Assembly: GCF_001949145.1 (NCBI RefSeq) | Contig: NW_019091486.1 | Coordinates: 747,328 to 782,315, forward strand | DNA: 34,988 nucleotides | Direction: 5' to 3' | From: Acanthaster planci | Taxonomy: Eukaryota; Echinodermata; Asteroidea; Valvatida; Acanthasteridae | In this document: piece by piece, positions 9,661-22,109 of the stretch | How the letters are laid out: each line of letters starts with the position of its first letter | Position numbering within the stretch: position 1 is the first letter of the stretch | Notes under the pieces: generated by a model | What the model was told of the DNA's origin: nothing | Database searches by the model: none | The model's input: the letters and a program-made list of their open reading frames with translations, nothing else | Program-made: the position numbers and the translations under genes

Positions 9661-12205
9661 CTTGATGGGAAAAACACAGTTTAATCGTCCAAAAGTCCTT
9701 CAGTTATTAATGATTTAAAAGTCAAGAAAAGAGAGGCTTTTTGTCGTGACAGTCGCAAAAGACGAATTTCTTTCGCATATTTTCCAAACGGGGAAACTTC
9801 TGCTGGACATTTTGTTAAATGAGCTAAATGTTTTTATTTAAAAATCAAGTGCATGACAACATTATTTTCCATTTGTTTCTAAACAGAGACTGAAGAGCTT
9901 GCATTAGCTTTTAAATAGAGCTGTTCTCTTAATCTTGTTGTAACATTTGCTAAATACCTACTGGTCAAATTAAATCACGGGATCAACTGAAATTGATCTT
10001 CCAAAACTGTTTGGATCTGCATTGTTATAGAGTACCGTAAGGCAAGATGGACTGTCTTGTATTGATTCAAGCTGGATATTGCCCAATGTATAATATATGC
10101 TGAGTGATAGCAGGGTAACCGTGGTTCCAAGACGTTCTTGGCAGTAATTGCAACTACGTGTATACCGGGCGCACCGTGTGCTTGTTGCATAATTATTGTA
10201 AATAGAGGGCGTTCTCGTCAAAGAACCAACGATCGGTATGAAGTCTGTGTGTACATGTACATCACACCGTATACTGTCTGTGTGTACACATGCCTTTATT
10301 TGCGGTTGCAATTTTTTAAATCGTTTTTTACGGGAATTCCAGGCAGTTTGGACGCCAGTACCATCCCGCAAAAAAAAAAAAAATAGGTACTTTAAAATTA
10401 CACACACACCCCGTTGAATTACAGACAAACAAATAACGGCCCAGCTGTTGTAAAGCTGCCCAGCTTCTTCATCGATGACTTGTAAAAATTTGGCAGCCAT
10501 ACCGCAAATTTACATCAATTCTTTGTGTAAATCTACATCATTTCAATTCCATCCTCATGGCAATAGCCTTGTGAAATTGCTGCTTCAGTAACGTAACTTC
10601 CTGCTACTTTCTGTTAATTAACTCTCATGCCAGTTGAAGAACATAATCAGTCCAGTGTAGCCAATTAAGGGTTAAGCTAATCATTTGACACAGTCTTCGT
10701 GATGAAATGATAACATTTCATGTCCTAGTTATGTAATTTCACACTGTTTGAACAACCGTTGGATGGTCCGATACAAGTGAGGGCGTCCTCCCATTACATG
10801 ACACAATTGTACAATATTTTGGGACACATTCCAACAATCTTGTGCCAAATTCCCATGAATGTTCTTGAATAGTGCTGGCGTTGCATCAGGAAGTCAAATA
10901 AAGCTGTATACTAAATCGAAAACAGGCACAATCCTTAGATATTAACTCACACAAGCCTCAGTACTCGGGTGTTGTTTCCTTTTATTGGATTCTTGATAAT
11001 CTGTCACTGGCAAATCATCAGAAATAAAACTCAGTTTTGTTAAAAATACTTAACATACTTCACACTGTTTAATGACAAAATGTTTAAATTTGCTTCAAAA
11101 AATAATGAAATACTGAAAAACAAGACATTTCAACAAACCTGAAGCTCAGCTGATCAATATCTCCACGAGAAAGGATAAGCTGTTTCATCAGCCAAGTCGG
11201 TCTTTCATTAATTTCAGTTTCCTGTTTACTGTTCACGGAAATTGAATCAATCCCGTAAGGCCTTCTGCTTGATCATGTCCATTTACATGTACAGGTGTCT
11301 AGGTTACTTAATTATTTCTGTCTGTATTAAAAGGTGCTCTTTTGAAAAAGGTCAAATTATGCTTCTTATTGGAAGGACCTTTGGTTTCAATGAGAATACA
11401 TGTAATAAGACTTTTTCGAGATAAATTTGAATAAAATTTGGTACACTGTGTTATTTGACTGCATGTAAACATTACAATTTGAATTCCCTAGATTAAAGAC
11501 ACTGTACATGTATAATACCTCGTCATTTGGGGCAAGCTTTTGCATAGCAACCATCATCTCTGGAATGGACAGGTTCCTTTGTGACCTTCATATCCACCAA
11601 AAACAGTGTAATGGTGCAATGAGTCTCTCACGTAACTTAGCAAAAGCCTTCTCCAAATCACAAAGTGTAGCAACTGTGTCTTTAGTATGGAGATTTTGTG
11701 TTCACTGAACTTGCCAAATTTGGAGATGTTTCTAATAAGTATGATGCCATAAATGGTACGCATATTTGATAAACCATGTAACTGAACCTGAGGTAGCGAA
11801 ATTGCAGTTGTGTCAGCAGAAACTAGAAGCAAACTCATTTCAAGCCAAGCAGAGCAACGTATAATGAGATTTCCGACCCTTCCGTTTGGTCAACGTGACA
11901 CGTTTGCACACAGTGCCCTCTTTGTTGCCTATATGGTTCCCATATCATGGAGTCAAGGATGCGTAATACCCCCAATACACTAAAGAAAGCTTAGACCAGT
12001 TCCAACAACGTAAAGAAAGATATTACGTGTACATCGGTGGGTGAAATTAGGCACCAGCTTCTCACGTGCGCTGCGCGTTAATGCAATTTAGATGGACAGG
12101 ATGTACACGTGTGTGCCAAGTGGAAGTTTCTGTTGCTTGCGTCACATGAATGCAATTTGATTTGATACAAACTTTGGTTGACAATGTTGATCCTGAGTCG
12201 AAACG

Positions 12206-13000
12206 CACAATACAACACAAGTAACACACAAATTCTTCACGGCAAATCCACAATGCGGTGTTTTACTGCGCCTATAAAAACGTCAGTTTGTCAACAAGAG
12301 ACTTTTTAATAGGAGACAAGACATTATAGAATAAAACGCTTCAATCTCTTAGGCAATTTGCATTCATATTTTAAACACGTGATTATTGTAAATGGCAAAA
12401 CAGTTCATGCCCATTTGTCTGGTATTGTTAATGATTTTAAGTCAACGCCTACCCTGTTATAATTTGTTGGGTTTACATAGCTTATGTTCCTCTACACAAC
12501 CTCTAGTTCTCATTTTGGGACACATACAAGTACAGTGGGTTTATAGATATTGGGGGAGAAACTCTTTTAAAAGACTTTCTAGAGCAACGCACTTCCTGTG
12601 GTTCGTTATGTCTCATTGTGTTGAAGTAGAAAATGTCCCCACAAAACCTCAGTGAGTCAAATGGCTGGATACTTTGCAAATATTTCCATTAGCACAAACA
12701 ATTGCAAAAATAGATGATACGGTTTATAATCACAGTCGTTAACAACTGTGGAAGTAAGTTCTTTATGGTGAGAGATGGTTCGGCAGTGATCCACCCACTT
12801 GTGCTCTTTGCTGATCAGTGATTGTTAGGCCTATGTTGAACTTCCAAAATGTACTGTAAATTGTGACTATACAGTTGACCGTCTCCTTTATAGTACAAAT
12901 GTAACATGAGATAATTGTATATTTTGAGGTACAATCTGAAACTAATCCAGGGTGATATTTCGGCACACTTTGGTGGTCCGAATGTTATCTAGAAGGTGTT
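12206..13000. repeat. Duplicated flank block, copy A (paired with 22110-23305)
   Basis: Several words occur in the same order in both blocks: CACAATACAACACAAGTAAC at 12206 (22110), a CGCC-to-AAGACA stretch at 12269 (22184), ACTTTGCAAA at 12671 (22482), GGTTTATAA at 12721 (22532), and ATTGTATATTTTGAGG at 12914 (23237). The block lies downstream of gene A just as its partner lies downstream of gene B, so it is part of the tandem duplication. No gene is seen in it. Confidence 0.7.
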
Positions 13001-13069
13001 TAATTTAAAAATGCGTTATTGTTTCCACAGTGCAAAGGACAAATGTCCATCAAACAGTAAGGTAGTCGA

Positions 13070-13623
13070 NNNNNNNNNNNNNNNNNNNNNNNNNNNNNNN
13101 NNNNNNNNNNNNNNNNNNNNNNNNNNNNNNNNNNNNNNNNNNNNNNNNNNNNNNNNNNNNNNNNNNNNNNNNNNNNNNNNNNNNNNNNNNNNNNNNNNNN
13201 NNNNNNNNNNNNNNNNNNNNNNNNNNNNNNNNNNNNNNNNNNNNNNNNNNNNNNNNNNNNNNNNNNNNNNNNNNNNNNNNNNNNNNNNNNNNNNNNNNNN
13301 NNNNNNNNNNNNNNNNNNNNNNNNNNNNNNNNNNNNNNNNNNNNNNNNNNNNNNNNNNNNNNNNNNNNNNNNNNNNNNNNNNNNNNNNNNNNNNNNNNNN
13401 NNNNNNNNNNNNNNNNNNNNNNNNNNNNNNNNNNNNNNNNNNNNNNNNNNNNNNNNNNNNNNNNNNNNNNNNNNNNNNNNNNNNNNNNNNNNNNNNNNNN
13501 NNNNNNNNNNNNNNNNNNNNNNNNNNNNNNNNNNNNNNNNNNNNNNNNNNNNNNNNNNNNNNNNNNNNNNNNNNNNNNNNNNNNNNNNNNNNNNNNNNNN
13601 NNNNNNNNNNNNNNNNNNNNNNN
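13070..13623. other. Assembly gap (554 N)
   Basis: All bases are N. The reading frame spanning it is an artefact. By comparison with the second unit, the gap should hold sequence matching the interval after about 23310. Confidence 1.
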
Positions 13624-13878
13624 CAGGGAACCAGACTACTGCTACCTAATCGCTGTAGAATTTTCCGATACAGGCATGAGTATAATCTTGTATGAGAGCG
13701 CTACGGATCGCTGTGAAAACTTACACGAGTCTTTATAACCGTGACTGCATGGATCATTTTCTTCATTAAACTATAACTATAAGAGGATACAAAAACTACG
13801 GAGGCTAATAACGTCTATAAAATGGTAAGGCACCCGACGACAACACAGTATTTTACTGGATGCGTACTAAAAACTATT

Positions 13879-16800
13879 TTACATCATGAACAGATGCATC
13901 AAGCCCGAGATGAGGAGGAGCGAGAGGAACGGCTTGACGGAGTCTACGCCATTGCAGCCGTCAGCGTCGCAGAAGCACAGATGGCCGGACGTGACTTGGA
14001 TTGTCACGTTACTGACATAGGGCACCAGGTCAGTGGCATACTGTAGGTTGCGCGTCAAGTAACCACTACTCTCACTAGTGGACAAGCAGCGGAGGGGTGG
14101 GGGCTCGGAATCCTTTGGCAGGAGATTGCAATTTCGAATGCTGCCGCGGAAGGTTGCAGTCGCTCCTGAAAAGGAGTGAAATATCGTCCGTTAAATGTTG
14201 GTCTTTTTTAATGAAAATCGTTTTTTCTTTACCAACAATTCCATTGGGCGACAATTGATGAGCTTTTGAACAAAGTTGCAATTATACACACCAGCTTTGA
14301 CAGAGCATCAAAAATACTCACAAAAGTCAGGAAGTAACTATACTTATAGGCACTTCATGTTGCTATCGATTCACCTAACAGAACTGAGTGATGCATGGAG
14401 TGACACAACTATTTTAGAGGAAATAATGTGAGCGGCGTTAAGCCGTTCCTGCAAGGGGGGGTCCGGTGACTCCAATCCTCAAGTTGCTCAACCGTAGGAT
14501 ATTGGAAAGATTAGGGGTAAGAGACACCACGTTACGTCAGAGGCAATACTCGTGATGCTGTGGGTTTCATCAATGGCTGCGATAGAACAGCAACTAAGAG
14601 TTCACTTGGGTTCAAATTTGTCGCCACAGTTTCTATCTGCCCTGAGTAGAAGCACCCCCCTCATCGGTTGAAAAGACCGATGTTGATCAGGAGTATTCAT
14701 TTTGTTGGTAACGCTGTCACCGTAACGTGTGCATTTCCTAGTTGTTCGTGAACCGAAGTTCAGCTCCGACCAAAGGAGCCTCCGTTGCTGAGAAAATTGC
14801 ATCCTCCGTTGATCCAGCTCGCCTCTCATTGGCTGACATTGCACATGCGCACAGACCAGGTCAAGGGTTTACCCGTGGATGGGAGCCATTCAAGGCACCT
14901 TTTTTTTACATTCAAAGTGTAGCTGCAAAGAATTCTATATCTATGCTATTGAAATTTCTAGCCTCGAGCTGGACCAAGAGAAGACGCACTTTTCTTAGCA
15001 GCGGAGGCTCCTTTGGTCGCAACTGATCTTCGCTGGTACACGAACAACCAGGAAATGCGGCGCGCTACGGTCGCATCGCTACCAACAAAACAAACATTCC
15101 AAACGAAGTATGGCGTTACGGAACCCATGAGGGTGGTTCTTCTGCTGATAGACAGCTGAGGGCGCTGTTGCTGTGCCGTCATCTGGGGAGGACATCGTTC
15201 GGTGCAAAGATTTTTCTGCGCAAATTGTGAATCCAGAATTACTGACTGACAATATTTCTGAGAAACAGCGACTGCCTTATGACAAAGTATTTTCACAATG
15301 AATCACCAGAGAAGAAAATTTGGGGCCTGACAAACAAAATGCTGATAAAATGGAAGACTGTGAATGTGCACAGCAATGTAATAATTATTAGGGTTTTCTT
15401 CCTGGGATCAATGGCATCACAAGAAATATGGGAAGGCGCATCAATTAAATATGGATATTCACAGAATTCAGTGACTCCGAGTCGTTACAACATTGCATGA
15501 AGGGAAATACTGCGGAAATACAAGCAACATGGCAAGACAAAAATGAATGAAACAAAAGTCTCTGAGACAAATCATGATAAAACTTAGAATGACACACTCT
15601 AACCGCACGTGACAAAGATAGGGTGAACCTTTATAAAACGTGACAACATCTTCCTAACCGCCAGACAACATAACGTGATTTGACATTACCTCGCAACAAA
15701 AAATTCAACAAAGCACAGTAGAGGTTCTGCATGGGAGCCATTTTTCCGGTAAGAGCTTTTGTTCCACAGGGATACCTGAGTAGACCCTTTGTACTATCCC
15801 TCTGCGACAAAAGCAGTTACAGGAAAGACGGCTGCCATGCACAACCTCAATAACACATGACAAGACAAGATACGCTGTGACACGATAGGATCTAACAGGA
15901 AAAGGTACGAGACGGCACAGCAACATGTAAAGAGACGAGACGAGACCAGGCTGACGGGATGAGATGTGCTGCATCGCAACGCAACGAGACAAACCAAGAC
16001 AGACTAGTTTATTTGTAAATTGAACTAAGGATTCACAGCAAGCCAACAAACTAATGCCAAATAGTACAAGCCCACCTCTAAATACTGCAGAATATGCGCC
16101 ATCAAATTTCAGGCATTGGTTGGCAACTGTACCGTTGAGGCTGGCACATGACTTCAGTTCGCCCACTTCACCGTCTTTGCAAACCCCGAAAAAGGGACAC
16201 ACGTGGCAATTGAGTGCAAAAGCTTCAACGAAAAACCACATTCAAGATTCTGTTTAAATAACAGTCAATGTAAAGTTTCCGTCTGAGAACGTCGGTGTGG
16301 ACTGACTCAAAAAAGACTAGATTGGCAGCAGTTGCATACGCGCGGTTTTGCTTGGCAGCTCATGTGCTGCAGGTAAAAGGTTAACGCGCAGAAAGAAAAG
16401 TCAACGCGACAAACACAAGATGTAAGAAAGGTTTCCGCACGCAAAAAAACTTTTGGACGTATTTACCTGTTTTTTTAGGTCGGTTACCGCTTTAATATCT
16501 TGGCTTATCTTTAGACTCTTGCCTTCCCTGGACAGCCCTGCCGACGATGTTTCTCGTATTTTTATTCTTAATGTCCAGAGATGTAAAATAAATAACGAGT
16601 AAATCAATGTACTGACGGGAGAAAACCTTTTCTGAAGTTTTCCCGAGAGCGATGTGTTCGCTGTCACGCAGGCAAAAGATTGTTGTGAACGTCATCTCTA
16701 TAAACATGACAAGGAATTCCGCATGCACGAGAGCTAAACCAACCAGTAGCCAGATACTGGTCCCCATTAAAGTAGGGACGGGGACCAGTCCAGGAGCTCA

Positions 16801-19615
16801 GAAGCCAGCTGGCTACCAGCTGGTTTCTGCGCGTTGGGTGCTGTAATTTGGGCAGGTGCTGCTGGAATACCAAACCGACCCCTTACGAAATGAATGAGTA
16901 GGAACTTGGGGTACAAAATGGTCTGTAGCCGGGCAACTTCTAATTCAATAAAATACCACGAAAGTATCTTCCAGAGAGTTACCTTTTTAAATATTATTAC
17001 TCAAAATGTGTATATGTAAGACAAAACGGTTATAAACTTCTTGCTGGCTTCAGTAACATAAAATATAAATAACAGAAAAAGGAGGGGCCTGACGTTTTGA
17101 TCCTCGCAGAATCTTTCTGAGAGGCAAAATTTGAGAAGGATTCTTTGACTGTGAAATAGGTGCTGCTAGGATTGAAACGCCAGGACCCCCTTATTTTGTG
17201 ATATTGCTACTCATTTTTCTTTTATTTTCGTCACATAAATAAAAGCTTCCTCTTTGCGTACTATGAATAATTGTATTGTGGAAGTGAGTTTTGCAAAGTT
17301 TCCGTGCAGAGTTCGAAATTATTACCAGTAATGACCAGCTAAGTCATGCGCTGGAGCCCATATGTATGTATGTTAAAGCTGTATAGAGTGTACGTTCATA
17401 TTTTGAGCGTCCACGCGGGAGGGACTACAAAATTGCGCACGGCCATCACAAAGCGATTGGTTGCGTGATATGAACGCACAGCCGATCTAGTCCTCTCTGT
17501 CTATACATGTCTGTGTATACACATCTATCGTGACCATACAAAAGAATGCCTACAACATACACACACGCACGCAAGTGTATATTTACCTGCAACTGGGGAC
17601 CCCCTATTGTTCCTCTTTTGTTTGTACTTAAACTTTTTTAGAAGACCACCCATATGTTTTGTACACAGTTGTCAATCGGGGACCCTCTGTCAATCGGGGA
17701 CCTTATTGTCCTGTATCGTTCAAGGTCCCCAATTGAATGCAGAAACAAACTCAGGTGTGCCATTGATTATAGAGGGATCCCAATACGACGCTTTTAGCGT
17801 CAATCTGCGCACTTCCGCGTTTGAAAACGAGGCTGTATGTGTCAGCTTCAATTCTAATGCGATCAGACGATTGAAAGTAAGGAGTTAAGACACAAAATAC
17901 ATAAAGGTATGTTAAATTTAGACTTTTCAAGATGCAATCTTTGTGTAACAGTCTTTCAGGATGACTCGACACGTGAAATCAAAAGAAAAAATAACGGCAA
18001 TTTACTGCGAACTAACGTACCTGCGATGGTCGTGTATCTGCATGTGCAGTGGGCGTGGTTTAAACTGAAGTGGCACCACACTTACGAACCGGATACTGCA
18101 TGTACTGTGTCGACTCCGCAGGCGCGCGCGATGAAGTTCAACACAGAGAGCCTCGGTTTCGATGCGGATATGCGCAGACGGCGCTAATGTGAAATCCATC
18201 TATAGAGTCTACGGATATGAGTGTTGTGAGAGGGTTCGAGGTATGCTCCCTTGGGGAATAATAGGGAGTCAGACAAAAACAGATCTAGAGAAGGGGGAAA
18301 GGAGGGAAAATATTCTCAAAAAAACCTTTAAATTGCTTCTCCCGTCTCATTTTGATCCATGGGGTTTTAGTGTGATACTTTGATTCTGATAGGTACCTTG
18401 CCTCCCCCCTTGACAACTTCTGCAAAACCTCATTGACAACACCCATGGACGCCATTCCATCTGCGGAACATTTTTTGTAAAACAAATGTGGACACTGTAC
18501 ACCGAATGAGACACTTGTAAGTGCTGCTATGTAAATAACTCTGTTTCTACCAACTCCTGAGGCCTTCAAAGAATGCATTTATTTAATGAATGAATTCATT
18601 GATTTTGTGAGTGCTTTTGTGAGTTATTTAGTGAGCCATTAAGTCAACAGCGAATCATTCCTTCTAATGCATGAAAAACACCCCAAAAGAATATTACATA
18701 CCTCCGAAACTTGAAGAAAGAACAAAAAGAACAATCAACAACTTCCCCTCTGAAAGATAATGGCAAAAAGGAGGAAATTTAAAATATTTCTCAAAATACC
18801 TCCTCAAAAATAAATAGTCGATATCCATTGTCCTCAAAATCCGTGCAATCGCTGAATAAAAAGCACGTGCTCAGCCTTACTTTTTCCAACTAATTTGGGA
18901 ATTTGGGAAGAAAACAGCATTACACTAAGCATCATTTGCCGACTGTCCACTCTTCGGCAACTGGATGAGCTGTTGTATGTGATTTGTCTCAGGAAACTAT
19001 GGAGTATCTTTTTAGTAAATATAAACAAAATCGTTAACCCTGATTTTTGTTCATCAAAAACGTTTCTGAGATTATAAGGTTTTTTGTATATGTGTGAACA
19101 ACATAAAAATACTACTAGCGGAAATTAAAGGGCGGCAGGATTTCATCCAGTTGTTGGTGCGAACATGAACGAGACATTCGATCTAGCCTTACATGTCTAG
19201 CAGACACCCTACTTGTACCGGGCCTCGCACAACAGTCCTCAGTGCACCTTTAACGCTTTGGGTGTCATGAGATGGCGGGGGGAAGCTGCGTACCAGCCCC
19301 TCGGTGACGTAGCATACATCAGGGTCATGTTCCACAATGCAATGCGTATATACATGCATACAATAATGCATACCATGAATGATCAAGATATACAAGGCTT
19401 GCCAGTCCCGGCTTATACTTTGCTACTGAATGTACCCCTTGGCCTTCCTCGGGAACAATGCTTGAACGCTTAATTCCCGCACCAGTCATCCTCAGAAAAA
19501 AAAAAGAGTCGTGTTGAAAACTAAGTGGACATGGTGTCTATCCCGTTCAGTTTTGTTAATGAAGTTCAATCCTAAAAACGTCCCTAGTACAGAAAATGAA
19601 ATAAAACTTACCCAT
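13879..19615 (-). CDS. Gene A: GPI-anchored Ly6/uPAR (three-finger) domain protein, complete
   Basis: Four coding exons on the minus strand: 19615-19612 (ATG+G, donor GTAAGT), 18749-18702 (48 nt, donor GTATGT), 16222-16076 (147 nt, donor GTGGGC) and 14165-13879 (287 nt with TAA). Acceptors end CAG, AAG and CAG. All introns are phase 1; the spliced frame is 161 residues. It starts MEGKLLIVLFVLSSSFGA (signal peptide). Ten cysteines follow in the Ly6/uPAR order: NCHVC, GVC, KSC, NQC, RNC, LRC, then CFCDADGCN. The tail, from VKPFLSLLLISG to LFMM, is hydrophobic as in GPI-anchor signals, with a small-residue cleavage region just before it. Two N-glycosylation sequons (NGT, NVT) are present that gene B lacks. 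Expected location: outer plasma membrane. Ligand unknown; this family includes receptor modulators, adhesion proteins and toxin-like folds, and nothing here separates these. No canonical AATAAA is seen just after the stop. Confidence 0.85.
14615..15170. mobile_element. Large imperfect inverted repeat (fold-back element) in the last intron of gene A
   Basis: The arm at about 14615-14821 is complementary to about 14965-15170, around a 143-bp centre. Checked anchors: CCAGCTCG 14814-14821 with CGAGCTGG 14965-14972; ACCAAAGGAGCCTCCG at 14769 with its complement at 15002-15017; AGAAG at 14648 with CTTCT at 15139-15143. The anchor positions sum to nearly the same value, so the arms are collinear. 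The inner 110 bases look about 80% matched by eye. No transposase is seen. The centre holds an inverted CCAAT motif (ATTGG) and an NRF1-like GCACATGCGCACAG. Confidence 0.7.
15151..15315 (+). repeat. Dispersed repeat, partner of 30527-30665
   Basis: GACAGCTGAGGGCGCTG at 15151 recurs at 30527. Both are followed by TGCTGTG and CGTCATCT, then by TTCACAA and ATCACCA words at the same spacing (15292 and 30641). The two copies sit in different introns of genes A and B, so they are not explained by the tandem duplication. Confidence 0.6.
15840..16010. repeat. Degenerate ACAAG/GAGAC pentanucleotide tract, gene A last intron
   Basis: Frequent AAGAC, GAGAC and GACGAG words (for example GAGACGAGACGAGACC) lie just downstream of the exon 3 donor. 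An equivalent tract lies at the same place in gene B (27260-27460). On the transcribed strand it is rich in GTCTT/GTCTC. Confidence 0.5.
16756..16821. repeat. Inverted repeat plus two CCAGCTGG palindromes
   Basis: ACTGGTCCCC (16756-16765) and GGGGACCAGT (16780-16789) are perfect inverted copies. Two CCAGCTGG words (E-box-like CAGCTG) follow near 16803 and 16814. The site lies in the second intron of gene A. A CCAG/CTGG-rich stretch also occurs at 20490-20660. Confidence 0.55.
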
Positions 19616-22109
19616 GTCAAGCGTTGTCGTGCGTCAGTTGGCTTAATGTAGTCTTACATAGACTGGCTCCTGATCCCAACATAGTCTACAGATGTCCTTC
19701 AAACGTTGAATGTAGGAATGATGAATGTAGGTGATGGTCCCGGAGGAATTTCTTAATTGGTGTTAAGTATATATACAGTGGCGTAACTGTAAGTGGGCGT
19801 GCACCCCGAGCTCGTAGTCTATTTCTCCAGCCCCCCCCCCCCAATTAGACAAGAGAAATAGGCTGGCGTCCAATTTCTTAACTGTGGGCGAACCCACTCC
19901 GTGCCTCCTGAAAATGAGGACCCTAGATGATTTCCCCAGCACGTGGATTCCAAATTCTTCATTGTATGATGCTCCCACAATGCAATGCGTGATCAGTGGC
20001 TCATAAAATATTTCTTCTCTGTAAATATGACCAGAAGCATTTTGAAAAAGCTACAGCACCGCGAATAATTGGGGTTAACAACGGAGTCACTATTTGTAAA
20101 ATGTTCATGTCCAGCGCGACACATGGGTTAATTAATAATGCAATCTTACCGTAGCAGCAACCAGTTAAATGTTAATATTCAACACTCAGTAGAACCAACT
20201 CAAAACAACCGCCGCGAGCAGACGCACTGCCATCGGTTAAACAGCATGTTAGTGTGGAGTGCTTGTTTTTCTTGGGAGCCGTTCCACCGCATTTCATAGT
20301 CGTTCGTGAACCATGAAAGGGCAGTGGCCGCCAAACGAGCTTCTAGGAAATTACATTAGTGTAATTATTGATGTTGAAACATTGTGTATTGACAATTACG
20401 ATATGCAGATAATCAGTGGCATGATGATCAGGGACCACACTCTAACTCCTCCATGTAGCCTACAGTAAGTTTGCATTAGTTTCGATTTTTGATTTGAACC
20501 CAGCACCTGCCTGGTGCCAACCCTGACCCAGCTGGGTATATAAAGTTCTTGGAACCAGGCTGGCATCAGTAGGCCCAGGGCGGCCAGGGGTGGTCCAGCT
20601 GCAGCATGCCAGGGTTGGGCTGACCAGTCCTGCAAGATCTTCCCATAGCTGGGCCAAACCAATTAGCTGGTGCTGCTTGGGTTCTGCTCCATGAAAAAGG
20701 ATATTACGAAGACAGAAGTGAAAAGGCGTTGAAGCTGAGAGAAAATGACATCGAAATTTGTACCCCTGTTGCCTTCATTTGCCATTTATGAATATGCGCA
20801 CATAATATAGAATTTATTTGTGAACTACTCTATTTTGTCAATTACAAACGTCGCCAAGGGAACGCTCTGACTCGAGTCGAGTCATACCATATGAGTGATA
20901 AGTAACTCGTAACAACACTGGTTTTCCATTGGCTGTTCGGTCTCTGGGCACAGTCATTTCTGATGAAATGATGTAGTAAAGTCGATAAATGTGACCGTGT
21001 TGTGATCCATTGAAGCATCCATTCCCTCTCGGCGCGCTGACGCCATCGGCATGCAGAGCCTCCGTGACCATCTTTACACGAGGTGGTGATTGGACAATGG
21101 TATTTGAAAAGTGGTGTTGACGCAATTCTAAGATCGGAACTCTACATACCTATGGCGGCAGTGTGGAAAGAACGAATAGGTCCACAGGTCTCAGGTGACT
21201 GAAGGTCATGTCACTCATTCTCCTTGTAGGATTTGGATCATAAAATTTCGTGTAATTAATAATCTAGCAATGGACGAAGATACATAATTTCCATGTTACA
21301 ACTATGTTGCTTCCACTAATTTTGATGGAAGCTTATAAGGCTGTATACTCTTGCAATGTCATGTTTAGAGGCAATTCTGTTTTCATTAAGCCTAGGTTTC
21401 TGTTTTTGTTGTGCTATTTAAAAGGCATTTTGGTGCCTTTTGATTATTATGGTAACTTGTGTTTTCGTATTCGCAGCAAAAATGTGATGTCTGAGACATC
21501 AACCATTATCTGTTTTTATGGTAGTTGGCCAGAGACCACAGTTTCCTCACGGGCCCTTTAGAGCAAGCAGCCTTTTGATTAACAAATTAAACTGAAGCAC
21601 CTAAAATGTAGAGTGTGTTCCTGTGATGACAAAGCACAAAGGCCCCGCCTGGTTTTTAAAGAAAATTATGGAGAATCTAAAATATTACAAAATACACCTT
21701 TCAAAGAGAGCATCTAAAATAGTTTTCTGATACGTTTTCATACACTATTTCATGAGGAGTAGAATTCCACCAACAGTTTTTTGAATAAAATCTTATACTA
21801 TTGATCCCTGTGCGCTTATCTGGACTTAACCTTGGACAAGGTGTTCGTCGTTCGTCGCAGCGCGCACGTTCTGCTTGAAATCAAAGCAAAGAGCGTCTTC
21901 AAGGGAGTAGTGTGCTTAGTGTGACATATCTGTAGTAAATAATGGCATTGCCAGTTATAATCTGCAAAAAATGAGGGGTTCCCTTGTGTGTTGTAGTTGT
22001 GTGTGGATTCCTCCTGGGATTAAGAGGTTCTGTGCGTCCGGCGTGTGTTGAATAATGGCTGTGGTCTACATGTAATTTTATTTATTGTGTACAAATAGTT
22101 TTCAAACCA
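19616..22109. other. Spacer between the two Ly6 units; gene A upstream region
   Basis: No coding exon is supported. It should hold the 5' UTR and promoter of gene A. Words around 19570-19680 match those around 32030-32220 (for example AGTTCAACCCTAAAA-type and TAGTCTGGCTCC-type sequence), as expected for paralogous upstream DNA. A CCAG/CTGG-rich patch at 20490-20660 contains GGTATATAAAG near 20536, a TATA-like sequence facing the plus strand with no recognised gene behind it. A CAGTGGCGTAAC word at 19779 may be the end of another DNA-transposon remnant. Confidence 0.4.

Larger units (their letters stand above)
5063..12205. other. Long intergenic region without a recognised gene
   Basis: About 7 kb with no exon I can support. 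Its reading frames are short, overlap on both strands and lack domain signatures. It contains the repeats listed separately (6185-6238, 6255-6440, 7797-8151, 8385-8790, 9545-9660), poly-A/T runs and a CA/TG-rich patch near 10240-10300. Distal regulatory DNA for the Ly6 cluster could be here, but I see no site to name. Confidence 0.5.

Noticed and set aside
9970-10500. 176-residue minus-strand open frame
   Set aside because: It crosses a poly-A run and a CA/TG-rich patch, has no domain signature and no supporting splice signals; most likely chance.
12996-13649. 217-residue plus-strand open frame
   Set aside because: Almost entirely N; produced by the assembly gap.
16492-16767. Frame starting MGTSIWLLVGLALVHAEF that resembles a signal peptide
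   Set aside because: Lies in intron 2 of gene A, starts inside the inverted repeat at 16756, and has no cysteine pattern or matching copy in gene B.
20533-20545. TATA-like GGTATATAAAG as a promoter
   Set aside because: No coding exon found downstream on the plus strand, and the surrounding patch is repeat-like.
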